A stretch of DNA of 64,000 nt from Bacteroidota bacterium (GTDB taxonomy: Bacteria > Bacteroidota > Bacteroidia > Chitinophagales > Saprospiraceae). The first letter of the stretch is position 1. The number at the start of each line of letters is the position of its first letter. The translations under genes and the position numbers were made by a program. Location: NCBI GenBank assembly GCA_029567325.1, contig JAKQLF010000181.1, forward strand, positions 1-64,000, read 5' to 3'. Positions 38,881 to 46,262 of this stretch are shown piece after piece. The notes under the pieces are model-generated. The model made no database searches and had not been told where the DNA came from. It saw only the letters and a program-made list of their open reading frames with translations.

Positions 38881-40119
38881 TTAATTTCCCAAGATTTTCA
38901 CGGCCACATATGCCATCAAACCAGTGCTGTGGATCAAGGCGTCTTCATCAATTTTAAAATCGGGAGTATGCAGACCAGATTGTATGCCTTTGTCAACATT
39001 ACCTACGCCCAATAAATAAAAGCAGGCATCTGCATTCTGTGAGTAATAGGCAAAATCTTCAGCAGCCATCCACATGTCTTGTTCCAAAACCTGATCGGTG
39101 CCCAGGTAGGATTGTGCAATTTCCATTACTCTTCCAGTCAAGTCTTCTGCGTTGAATAAACAAGGATATCCTCTGGTAATTTTCACCTCGCAAGTTCCGC
39201 CCATACTCTCCGCAATAGACTTGGCCATGAATTCAATTTTATCCAAAGAGAAGGTTCTCCACGATTCATTCATAGCTCTAAAAGTACCCTCCATATACAC
39301 CTCGTCTGGTATGACATTGATGGCGCCATTAGCGATAACTTTACCAAATGATAACACACTTGGTTCCGTAGGATCCACCATGCGACTCACGACTTGTTGT
39401 AGGCTTACAATGATGTGTGAAGCAATCAAAACGGGATCTATGAGCATATGAGGTTGGGCACCATGACCTCCCTTTCCTTTCACAGTCATGAGGATTTCGT
39501 CCATAGATGCCATAAACTTACCTTTTCTAGTGGCGATTTTACCGCATGGCAGGGATGGCATTACATGTTGACCGATGACAAATTCGGGTTTTGGGTTGTC
39601 GAGGACTCCTTCATTGATCATGATGCTTGCACCGCCGGGTAATTTTTCTTCACCTGGTTGGAAAATAAATTTGATGGTTCCACCAAAGTCTGCTTTTATG
39701 GATTGCAAAATTTCGATGACACCCAATAATGAAGCGGTATGGGCATCGTGGCCACAAGCGTGCATGACACCTTCACTTTCGGATTTATAAGGTAAATCGT
39801 TTGTTTCGACAATTGGTAATGCATCAATATCAGCTCTTAGGGCAATGATGCGATCGGAGGGTTTATCCCCAGATAATATTGCAACAATCCCAGTATTGGC
39901 CATGGCTTGCCATGAAACGCCCATTTCATTGAGACGGGCTTTGATGTAAGCAGAAGTTTGAAATTCTTGAAAGGACAATTCTGGATGCTGGTGTAAATGT
40001 CTGCGGTTTTGGATTACGTGGGTCCAAATTTCTTTGGATTTTGCTTTGATTTTTTCTTGAAGCACTTTTTCAATTTTTTCTTGATTGATAAAGTTACAAA
40101 CAAAAATATGATCAATCAA
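38881..40119 (-). CDS. M20-family amidohydrolase (IAA-amino-acid/hippurate hydrolase-like)
   Basis: A 412-aa metal-dependent amidohydrolase. Motifs: HPELSFQEF (45-53), ALRADIDALPI (93-103), the metal block MHACGHDAHTA (Cys122, His124), FQPGEEKLPGG (Glu pair), and the dimerisation domain around MVDPTEPSVLSFGKV. M20D enzymes remove acyl groups from N-acyl amino compounds; here, last in an operon with NagB-like and sugar genes, it may deacylate an N-acyl amino sugar. The start ATG is not certain: MIDHIFVCNFINQEKI may be too long by ~12 residues. It is 64 bp after the NagB-like gene. Confidence 0.9.
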   Translation of the reverse strand: MIDHIFVCNFINQEKIEKVLQEKIKAKSKEIWTHVIQNRRHLHQHPELSFQEFQTSAYIKARLNEMGVSWQAMANTGIVAILSGDKPSDRIIALRADIDALPIVETNDLPYKSESEGVMHACGHDAHTASLLGVIEILQSIKADFGGTIKFIFQPGEEKLPGGASIMINEGVLDNPKPEFVIGQHVMPSLPCGKIATRKGKFMASMDEILMTVKGKGGHGAQPHMLIDPVLIASHIIVSLQQVVSRMVDPTEPSVLSFGKVIANGAINVIPDEVYMEGTFRAMNESWRTFSLDKIEFMAKSIAESMGGTCEVKITRGYPCLFNAEDLTGRVMEIAQSYLGTDQVLEQDMWMAAEDFAYYSQNADACFYLLGVGNVDKGIQSGLHTPDFKIDEDALIHSTGLMAYVAVKILGN

Positions 40120-40183
40120 ATGATGAGCAGGTTCTCACCCGCTCATCTATAAAGAAATCCTTGTTTGTTCTACTTTTTGCCAA

Positions 40184-40942
40184 TCAATAATTGGGGATTA
40201 AACTAGACGATTCCCCATCCAAAAATAAATGACAATCGCGGTGCAACCTCAACATGGTAGAAGGATATTGGGGGTCAATGGCTTGGAAAATAGTATTGTA
40301 AACCGGTTCTGCCTTTCTGAAATCTGGTATGGATGCCACAATGGCCGTTGACTTGAGCATGTGTTTGATGGACATACTCACCGCATGAGTTGGTACTGCA
40401 TCCAAGTCTGGAAACCAACCTTCTTTGACTTGCTGCGTTCTGCAAGCTTCGTCTAGTTGTACTTTTATAAATGGAACATCGGTTTCAAAATTTGCAGGTG
40501 GGTCGTTGAATGCCAAATGCCCATTTTCGCCGATACCGATCAAAGCTAAATCTATAGGATATTTTGCAATCTCCTGATTGAGATAGTCCAGTTCTGCGTC
40601 GACATCTTCATTACCATTGATTAAGTGGGTTTTTTTGAGAGGTGGTACAAAATCCAGAAATCGTTCTGTCAAAAATTTTCGGAAACTTGCCTTGTGATCT
40701 GCTGAAATACCAATGTATTCATCCAAATGAAACATCACCACTTTTGACCAATCAATTTCCTGATCCGCAATCAATACCTTGAGTGTTTCATATTGGGCAG
40801 TGCCAGTAGCCATGATGATATTGGCTTGTCCTTTTTTCATGATGGCTTTTTTGATATAATCAGCAGCACATTTTCCAGCATTTGCACCCAATGATGTTTT
40901 TACACCACAGTTATACACCTGCAGAGATAGTTTTGTAATCAT
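40184..40942 (-). CDS. Glucosamine-6-phosphate deaminase-like protein (NagB family)
   Basis: A 252-aa protein of the NagB/6-phosphogluconolactonase fold. It has NIIMATGTAQYETL, FHLDEYIGIS with the base Asp74, IGIGENGHLAFNDPP with His142, and the C-terminal TMLRLHRDCHLFLD. NagB turns glucosamine-6-phosphate into fructose-6-phosphate and ammonia. One position differs from E. coli NagB: the Asp of 'NDGH' is Asn140 here (ENGH), a variant seen in NagB-like proteins, so the substrate may differ. It starts 11 bp after the Nramp-like gene. Confidence 0.85.
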   Translation of the reverse strand: MITKLSLQVYNCGVKTSLGANAGKCAADYIKKAIMKKGQANIIMATGTAQYETLKVLIADQEIDWSKVVMFHLDEYIGISADHKASFRKFLTERFLDFVPPLKKTHLINGNEDVDAELDYLNQEIAKYPIDLALIGIGENGHLAFNDPPANFETDVPFIKVQLDEACRTQQVKEGWFPDLDAVPTHAVSMSIKHMLKSTAIVASIPDFRKAEPVYNTIFQAIDPQYPSTMLRLHRDCHLFLDGESSSLIPNY

Positions 40943-40953
40943 AAAAATTTATT

Positions 40954-42192
40954 TTATAGTTTAAGAAGTTCTACGATGGCAAACCAAGTAGTCACAAAAG
41001 AAAAAAGTATCACCGCCCACAATCCTATTTTTAGCTTCATACTGGCAGCATATTCTTTCATTTTGGATCTATTGGAGATCATGATGGCTGCAGGAATGGC
41101 TACAGCAGGTAAAATGCATGCTTGAAAAGCCTGAGAAAAAATCATCAACGCGGGAGGTCTTTGTGTAAGGAAAACAGAACCAAAGGCAAACAAAAATCCA
41201 ATTAAAATCAATATTCTAAAGAGCGGTGATTTGAGGTCTCTGGGCTTTCCAGTATAATCAGAGATCAACCAAGGCGCAATTAGAACTATTGGGAAAATGG
41301 TTGATAGACCAGCACTGGCAACTCCAATTATAAAAACAAAAGCAGCTACTTTGCCACCTAGAGGTTCGAAAAGATGAACCATATCGATTGTGTTACTAAT
41401 AGAAATACCTTTTGGATGTAAGGTTCCCGCGGCCACAGCCATGATCATGGCACTCAGGAAAAGCATCATCGAAGCCGAAACAAAAGAATCCTTTTTTTCA
41501 AGGGGAATGTCATTTTTGGTCCATCCTTTTTCTAATACAACTGTACTTCTCACGATGAATACAGCTGCCGAACAAGTGGTTCCAGCAATCGCTGCAATAA
41601 GTCCAAAACTTCCCGGTTGGAAATCCAAGTTGGGAATCATGCCTGAAAAAATTTCTTTTAAATCAGGTTTCAATAAGATGAAAACAACAAAAAAACTGAA
41701 TGCCATCAAGATCACGAATACAGTCAATACTTTTTCGAATTGCTTGTATTTACCCTTCCAGATTAAATAGTACATGGCACAAGAAAGTACAAAGATGATA
41801 CCGCCTCTGCTGAAGGTAGACCCCGTGGCCATTCTGAGACCTTCCTGAACTAAATCAGCTACAATGCCCATGACTCCTATGATGGCCAATAATTCTCCAA
41901 TGACGATGGCAATTAATATATACAATGCCAAAATCCAACCAAATTTAAATTCAGTTTTTACTGCTTGCAGCGCAGTTTTTCCAGTCACTAAAGCCATTCT
42001 ACCATAAGTAACCATGAGGATATAAGTAAAAATACAAGAAAGGATGAGCGCCCAGAATAAAGACATGCCGTGGTTGGCTCCAGTTTGTGCCATGGTGGTC
42101 ACCGATCCTGTACCGATATTGTACCCAATCAGAAATAAACCAGGACCTACAGCTGCAAGGCCGATAGCAAATTTTTTGTTTAAAGAACTCAT
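40954..42192 (-). CDS. Nramp-superfamily transporter without the canonical metal-binding motifs
   Basis: A 412-aa membrane protein with 11 likely helices. The opening AVGPGLFLIGYNIGTGS (14-30) is the Nramp TM1 position, but the metal-binding DPGN is replaced by a GTGS-type stretch, and the TM6 MPH motif is not found (IAGTTCSAAVFIVRSTVVL instead). So transport of Mn2+/Fe2+ is unlikely. It lies in an operon with an ADP-ribosylglycohydrolase-like lipoprotein, a NagB-like enzyme and an amidohydrolase, so import of an organic or amine substrate is a reasonable inference. Annotation as a divalent metal transporter would be by homology only. Confidence 0.75.
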   Translation of the reverse strand: MSSLNKKFAIGLAAVGPGLFLIGYNIGTGSVTTMAQTGANHGMSLFWALILSCIFTYILMVTYGRMALVTGKTALQAVKTEFKFGWILALYILIAIVIGELLAIIGVMGIVADLVQEGLRMATGSTFSRGGIIFVLSCAMYYLIWKGKYKQFEKVLTVFVILMAFSFFVVFILLKPDLKEIFSGMIPNLDFQPGSFGLIAAIAGTTCSAAVFIVRSTVVLEKGWTKNDIPLEKKDSFVSASMMLFLSAMIMAVAAGTLHPKGISISNTIDMVHLFEPLGGKVAAFVFIIGVASAGLSTIFPIVLIAPWLISDYTGKPRDLKSPLFRILILIGFLFAFGSVFLTQRPPALMIFSQAFQACILPAVAIPAAIMISNRSKMKEYAASMKLKIGLWAVILFSFVTTWFAIVELLKL

Positions 42193-42239
42193 ATTAATTT
42201 TTTTAAGACAAATCCATATAGTGAAGAAAATTTATCTGA

Positions 42240-43574
42240 TTATTCTATTTTTGATTTAGGAATCAACCATACATTTTTGGTTGTGTCCAATTTTCCTTTC
42301 ATCATTTGTACCACAACCTTATCTACGATTTTAAGTCCTTTGTCAGCCATTTGATCAAAAGTATCAATGCCGTTATTTGGAAATCCTATCCGCGTGCGGT
42401 GGATATTGTACCTATTGGAAAACTTCATTCCAAATGCTTCTTCAATTTTCTTTTTACCCATCATAAAACCTAAAAGTCCGCCCCATGTAGCAGTTGGATT
42501 ATCAGAATCCCAACCGCATAATGATCCAATCTTTATGGTTTCTTTGATTTCACCTTCACCATAAAACAGACTGACAAGACTTGCACCGAAATTAATTCCT
42601 GCAGCGATGCAACCATAGCAAATACTATCCTTTTTGGACCATTCATATCCATCCTCATTGCGAATCTGATATTTTTGGTGCAAAGAATCTCTGGCTGCCT
42701 CCCATGGTATTTTTTGTTGATAAAGGCTCTTGATGTATTGGTACATTTTAGCAGGATATTGGGTGGGCGCCAATTGCTTTGAAGCCTGCTCTGCCATCCA
42801 GACCGTTTGTTCTTTGAGATTTGTGAAGGTGCTATCAAAGGATGCCAGCGCATGCATTGTCACGTAAAACTCAGCAATATCAATCGCATTCCCATCAGCA
42901 CTTATTCTGATTGGCAAATGACTCAGTTTGAGCGCAATTTCAGGATGTAAAGGTGCGTACAATCCAAAAATTTCAGTGGTCAGTTGAGCGTCAATCATTT
43001 CATAAAAGTTATTGAAAGCCGCTTGACCGGTTTGAGGAGGCAATATTCCTTTCTGCATTAAATCAAAAGCTGTTTGGTTGGAAACCCACAGAAAATTTTC
43101 CTCTTCTTTTTTGATATGAGTTAGCCAGCCATTTTTGATTTGTTCTGGGCTCAAAACCACATCTTCACTTTTGGTCATTAATTCCTGATAGATGTATTCT
43201 ATATCGGTATCGTCATCGGAACCCCAAATACTATCTTGTCCTAGCAGCACAAAATCGATTACTTTTTGATCCTTAGTACCTCCCCAAATGCTTGGAATAT
43301 CAGCTTTTCCCCAGTCTGCTCTTGTATAAAAGCCTCCACCTAGCCCATTTTTCATAGAGTATCCTATTTTGTCCATTTCTGTGGTGAGACCCGTCCAGTT
43401 TGCAATAGATTCTGCAAGCCAAAAACCTTCTAATTTATCTGAGTAGACCGAGCGATCAATTTGGTAATAATGTTCATCTTCTTGATCCGAAATATTAGAC
43501 TTTTTATTCGAAGTCGAATTGCAAGTAATAAAGAAAATCAACAAAATGAAAAGTGATGGGAAATACAGTTTCAA
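42240..43574 (-). CDS. ADP-ribosylglycohydrolase-family lipoprotein
   Basis: A 444-aa protein with a lipoprotein signal (FFITCNS, Cys18). The ADP-ribosylglycohydrolase fold is marked by the metal motif SDDDTDIEYIY (119-129) and a second motif near the C-terminus, CGWDSDNPTATWGGLLG (around 351-366), where Asp-Ser-Asp is the second metal site. The classic GD near the N-terminus is not kept. The family removes ADP-ribose from proteins or hydrolyses other N- or O-glycosides; a lipid-anchored member in a glycan locus is more likely a glycosidase. First gene of the minus-strand operon; promoter shared with the BNR gene. Confidence 0.85.
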   Translation of the reverse strand: MKLYFPSLFILLIFFITCNSTSNKKSNISDQEDEHYYQIDRSVYSDKLEGFWLAESIANWTGLTTEMDKIGYSMKNGLGGGFYTRADWGKADIPSIWGGTKDQKVIDFVLLGQDSIWGSDDDTDIEYIYQELMTKSEDVVLSPEQIKNGWLTHIKKEEENFLWVSNQTAFDLMQKGILPPQTGQAAFNNFYEMIDAQLTTEIFGLYAPLHPEIALKLSHLPIRISADGNAIDIAEFYVTMHALASFDSTFTNLKEQTVWMAEQASKQLAPTQYPAKMYQYIKSLYQQKIPWEAARDSLHQKYQIRNEDGYEWSKKDSICYGCIAAGINFGASLVSLFYGEGEIKETIKIGSLCGWDSDNPTATWGGLLGFMMGKKKIEEAFGMKFSNRYNIHRTRIGFPNNGIDTFDQMADKGLKIVDKVVVQMMKGKLDTTKNVWLIPKSKIE

Positions 43575-43658
43575 AATCCTACGATTGTGTGATTAATGGA
43601 AAATGGCTTTTTAAAACATAAAGTTAATAATTGTATACTTTTTTTTAAGATTACTAAA

Positions 43659-43666
43659 CAAATATA
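43659..43666 (-). promoter_or_regulatory. -7 box for the minus-strand operon
   Basis: On the minus strand it reads TATATTTG, a full match to TAnnTTTG, 85 bases upstream of the ADP-ribosylglycohydrolase gene. It touches operator site 2, so one bound regulator could affect both divergent promoters. Confidence 0.5.
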
Positions 43667-43687
43667 AAAGAAAGGAAACGAAAGAGA
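43664..43687 (+). promoter_or_regulatory. AgaR-like operator, site 2 (divergent promoter)
   Basis: Contains GAAAGGAAACGAAAGAGA (43670-43687); 20 of 24 positions agree with the AgaR-type consensus recalled for site 1. It sits between the divergent minus operon and the BNR operon. Confidence 0.55.
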
Positions 43688-43720
43688 AAATAATTTCAAT
43701 AAATTCTTATTATTTAATTT

Positions 43721-43728
43721 TATCTTTT
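43721..43728 (+). promoter_or_regulatory. -7-like box of the BNR/lyase operon
   Basis: TATCTTTT, one base off TAnnTTTG, 33 bases after operator site 2 and 64 bases before the first possible start codon. Confidence 0.4.
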
Positions 43729-43792
43729 AATACCTTTTAGTATTTTGCTCCCCGAATATCAAGATCAATAAAAAAAGTAACAATTTAGGTGT

Positions 43793-46243
43793 TTGCTTTC
43801 GAATCAAAAATTAAAGACATTTCTTATTAGTTACAAAAAAATTAAGGCTTTGAACAGGATAATTTTCGCGGGTTTTGTGCTTTTATTGTTGCAATGCGCT
43901 CCTCAAACTGAACCAAGTGTCATTTCAACAGCATCCAACTGGTCTTTGATTGGTCCGGGAGGTGGTGGTTCTACTTTTATCCCGACATACGCATATCACG
44001 ATGTAAATCAAATATTCATCAAGTGTGACATGACGGGCAATTATCTCACTTTTGATGGAGGTAAGAGCTTCGAAATCAAAAATGTGGTGGGAGATGCTCA
44101 AAGTTTTGCTTTTGATCCCAATGATTCGCTCACTATATATATGGGGGGAGCTTATTTAAATCAATCCCGGGATGGGGGTAAAAACTGGAAGGTTTTGTTT
44201 CCAAAGGCGTCAGAAATCAAATCGACCAAGTATACTGGTGATCATGCAGAATATTTGATAGAACCCCTCGATACCACCAAATGGGATTTGTTTAAACCAG
44301 ACATAAAATCTATCAAAGTGGATCCGCTGGATACAAAAGCTATCTATTTTGCTAAAGGTTCTTTTTTCTGTTTCTCCTTGGATGGTGGTGAAAATTGGAC
44401 TTCTCAATCGGTTGATACTGGTATTGAAAGCATTTATACCAATAGCCATCAATTAAAGGATTTGGTGTACATTTTCACACCAGAGTCTTTACACATTTTC
44501 AACAAACGCGACCACACATTTTCCAAAAAGCCCTACCCATCGGCCATGACTCCTTCTTATTCTTTTACAGCAGGTGAGTTGAAAAATTCGGAAGAAGTGG
44601 TTTTTTATGCCATCTACAATAAAGAAAATAAACCCAATTTTTTTGAAGTTTTACATAGTGAGATTTGGTCGTCAAGCGATTTGGGCATAACCTGGCAAAA
44701 TAACCAAGATGTCACGATCACAAACAAGACCTTTGGAGAGCTCCCAAGTTTCATGAAATTGGCTTGTGCTGAATATGACGCCGCCAATGTCTATGTAGTT
44801 TGTAATCAGTATAAATTTCGGGAAGCAAATAAAGAAGTAATCTGGTACGGAGCGTTTAAATCCGAAAACGGTGGTCAGTCATGGTCTTGGGTTTGGAAAG
44901 CTGGTGGTGGATCTGGCCAATATGGTGTGCAAGATGCGCAGGATGCGTCCAATCTCTCCGATGCTTGGGTGAAAAAAGAGTTTGGTGGTGAATTCATTCA
45001 ACTGATTGATGTAGGAGTTGCGCCATATAATGGAGATCATGCCATCGTCACAGATTGGTATCGGTCAATGAAAACAACAGATGGTGGAAAAAATTGGAAT
45101 GCCATCTACAGCAGTGTTCAGGGAGAATCGTACAAAAGCTCAGGCCTCGATGTGACAACTACATATGGCGTACACTTCGATCCTTTTGACAAAAATCACA
45201 TCGCTGTCAGTTATACGGATATTGGATACCATCATTCTTTTGATGGGGGTATGACATGGAATCGGTCCGTAAAAGGTGTGCCTGCTGAATGGGTCAATAC
45301 TTGTTATTGGTTGGAATTTGATCCAGAAATAAAAGGTCGTGTTTGGTCAGCTTGGTCTGGAATGCATGATTTTCCCAGAGGCAAAATGACCAGAAATCCA
45401 AGATGGAAACGGTCTGATGGGGCAAAGGGCGGAATATGTGTTTCTGATGATGGGGGTTTGACTTGGCGCCCAGTTGTAAATGGCATGGGCTCAGATGCGC
45501 CGGCAACGTCCATCGTATTGGATCCAAAATCTCCAACAGAAAATCGCACTTTGTATGCGGCTGTTTATAACAAAGGTGTATTCAAATCTGTAGATGGGGG
45601 TAAAAATTGGGAATTAAGAAACAAGGGACTTCAGGAAAATACCTGCGCTTTTGAATTGAGTTTGGCAACCAATGGTGATTTATACTTGGTCATAAGCCCA
45701 GTGCCTCAACACCTCAATGAAAAACCTGGACCAGAAATTTTATCAGGTGCTGTATACAAATCAACAGATGGCGGAGAAAAATGGATAGAATTGGTCATTC
45801 ACCAAGATATGTTTTTTCCAAATGGCATTGCCATCGACCCAGAAAACCCCAACATAGTTTACTTGGCGGCTTGGTCAGACATCGCACATTCAGACTTGGT
45901 TGGCGCAAAAATAGCCAATGAAACAACCGGTAATAAAGAAATAAAAACACCTGGTGGTGTCTGGAAATCTGAAGATGGAGGCTCCACTTGGAAACCCATT
46001 TTTGACCAAAAACAATACGTATATGATGTCACCATCGATCCACACCACAAAGGGAGATTGTATTGCAACACTTTCAATCAAAAAGCATATGGGAGTTTGG
46101 ATAGCGGCAAAACATGGAAGGCAATCAAAGCTTATGATTTTCACTGGGGGCACCGCGTGGTTATTGACGAAAATGATCCTGAAAAAGTATACCTCACCAC
46201 TTTTGGTTCCAGTATCTGGCACGGAAGCCCAGTTTTTGAATAA
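43793..46243 (+). CDS. BNR/Asp-box repeat lipoprotein (sialidase/GH74/VPS10-like propeller), paralog 1
   Basis: Up to 816 aa. No ATG is available; TTG at 43793 or, more economically, TTG at 43850 precedes the lipoprotein signal AGFVLLLLQC. The mature protein has about ten Asp-boxes S-x-D-x-G-x-x-W (SRDGGKNWK, SLDGGENWT, TTDGGKNWN, SFDGGMTWN, SDDGGLTWR, SVDGGKNWE, SEDGGSTWK and others), spread over the whole length: two seven-blade propellers as in GH74 and VPS10-like proteins. Activity is not readable from Asp-boxes alone; an exo-acting glycosidase or glycan-binding role is inferred. First gene of the operon with the lyase. Confidence 0.85.
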   Translation: MLSNQKLKTFLISYKKIKALNRIIFAGFVLLLLQCAPQTEPSVISTASNWSLIGPGGGGSTFIPTYAYHDVNQIFIKCDMTGNYLTFDGGKSFEIKNVVGDAQSFAFDPNDSLTIYMGGAYLNQSRDGGKNWKVLFPKASEIKSTKYTGDHAEYLIEPLDTTKWDLFKPDIKSIKVDPLDTKAIYFAKGSFFCFSLDGGENWTSQSVDTGIESIYTNSHQLKDLVYIFTPESLHIFNKRDHTFSKKPYPSAMTPSYSFTAGELKNSEEVVFYAIYNKENKPNFFEVLHSEIWSSSDLGITWQNNQDVTITNKTFGELPSFMKLACAEYDAANVYVVCNQYKFREANKEVIWYGAFKSENGGQSWSWVWKAGGGSGQYGVQDAQDASNLSDAWVKKEFGGEFIQLIDVGVAPYNGDHAIVTDWYRSMKTTDGGKNWNAIYSSVQGESYKSSGLDVTTTYGVHFDPFDKNHIAVSYTDIGYHHSFDGGMTWNRSVKGVPAEWVNTCYWLEFDPEIKGRVWSAWSGMHDFPRGKMTRNPRWKRSDGAKGGICVSDDGGLTWRPVVNGMGSDAPATSIVLDPKSPTENRTLYAAVYNKGVFKSVDGGKNWELRNKGLQENTCAFELSLATNGDLYLVISPVPQHLNEKPGPEILSGAVYKSTDGGEKWIELVIHQDMFFPNGIAIDPENPNIVYLAAWSDIAHSDLVGAKIANETTGNKEIKTPGGVWKSEDGGSTWKPIFDQKQYVYDVTIDPHHKGRLYCNTFNQKAYGSLDSGKTWKAIKAYDFHWGHRVVIDENDPEKVYLTTFGSSIWHGSPVFE

Positions 46244-46262
46244 CACTTAAAATACCATAAAA

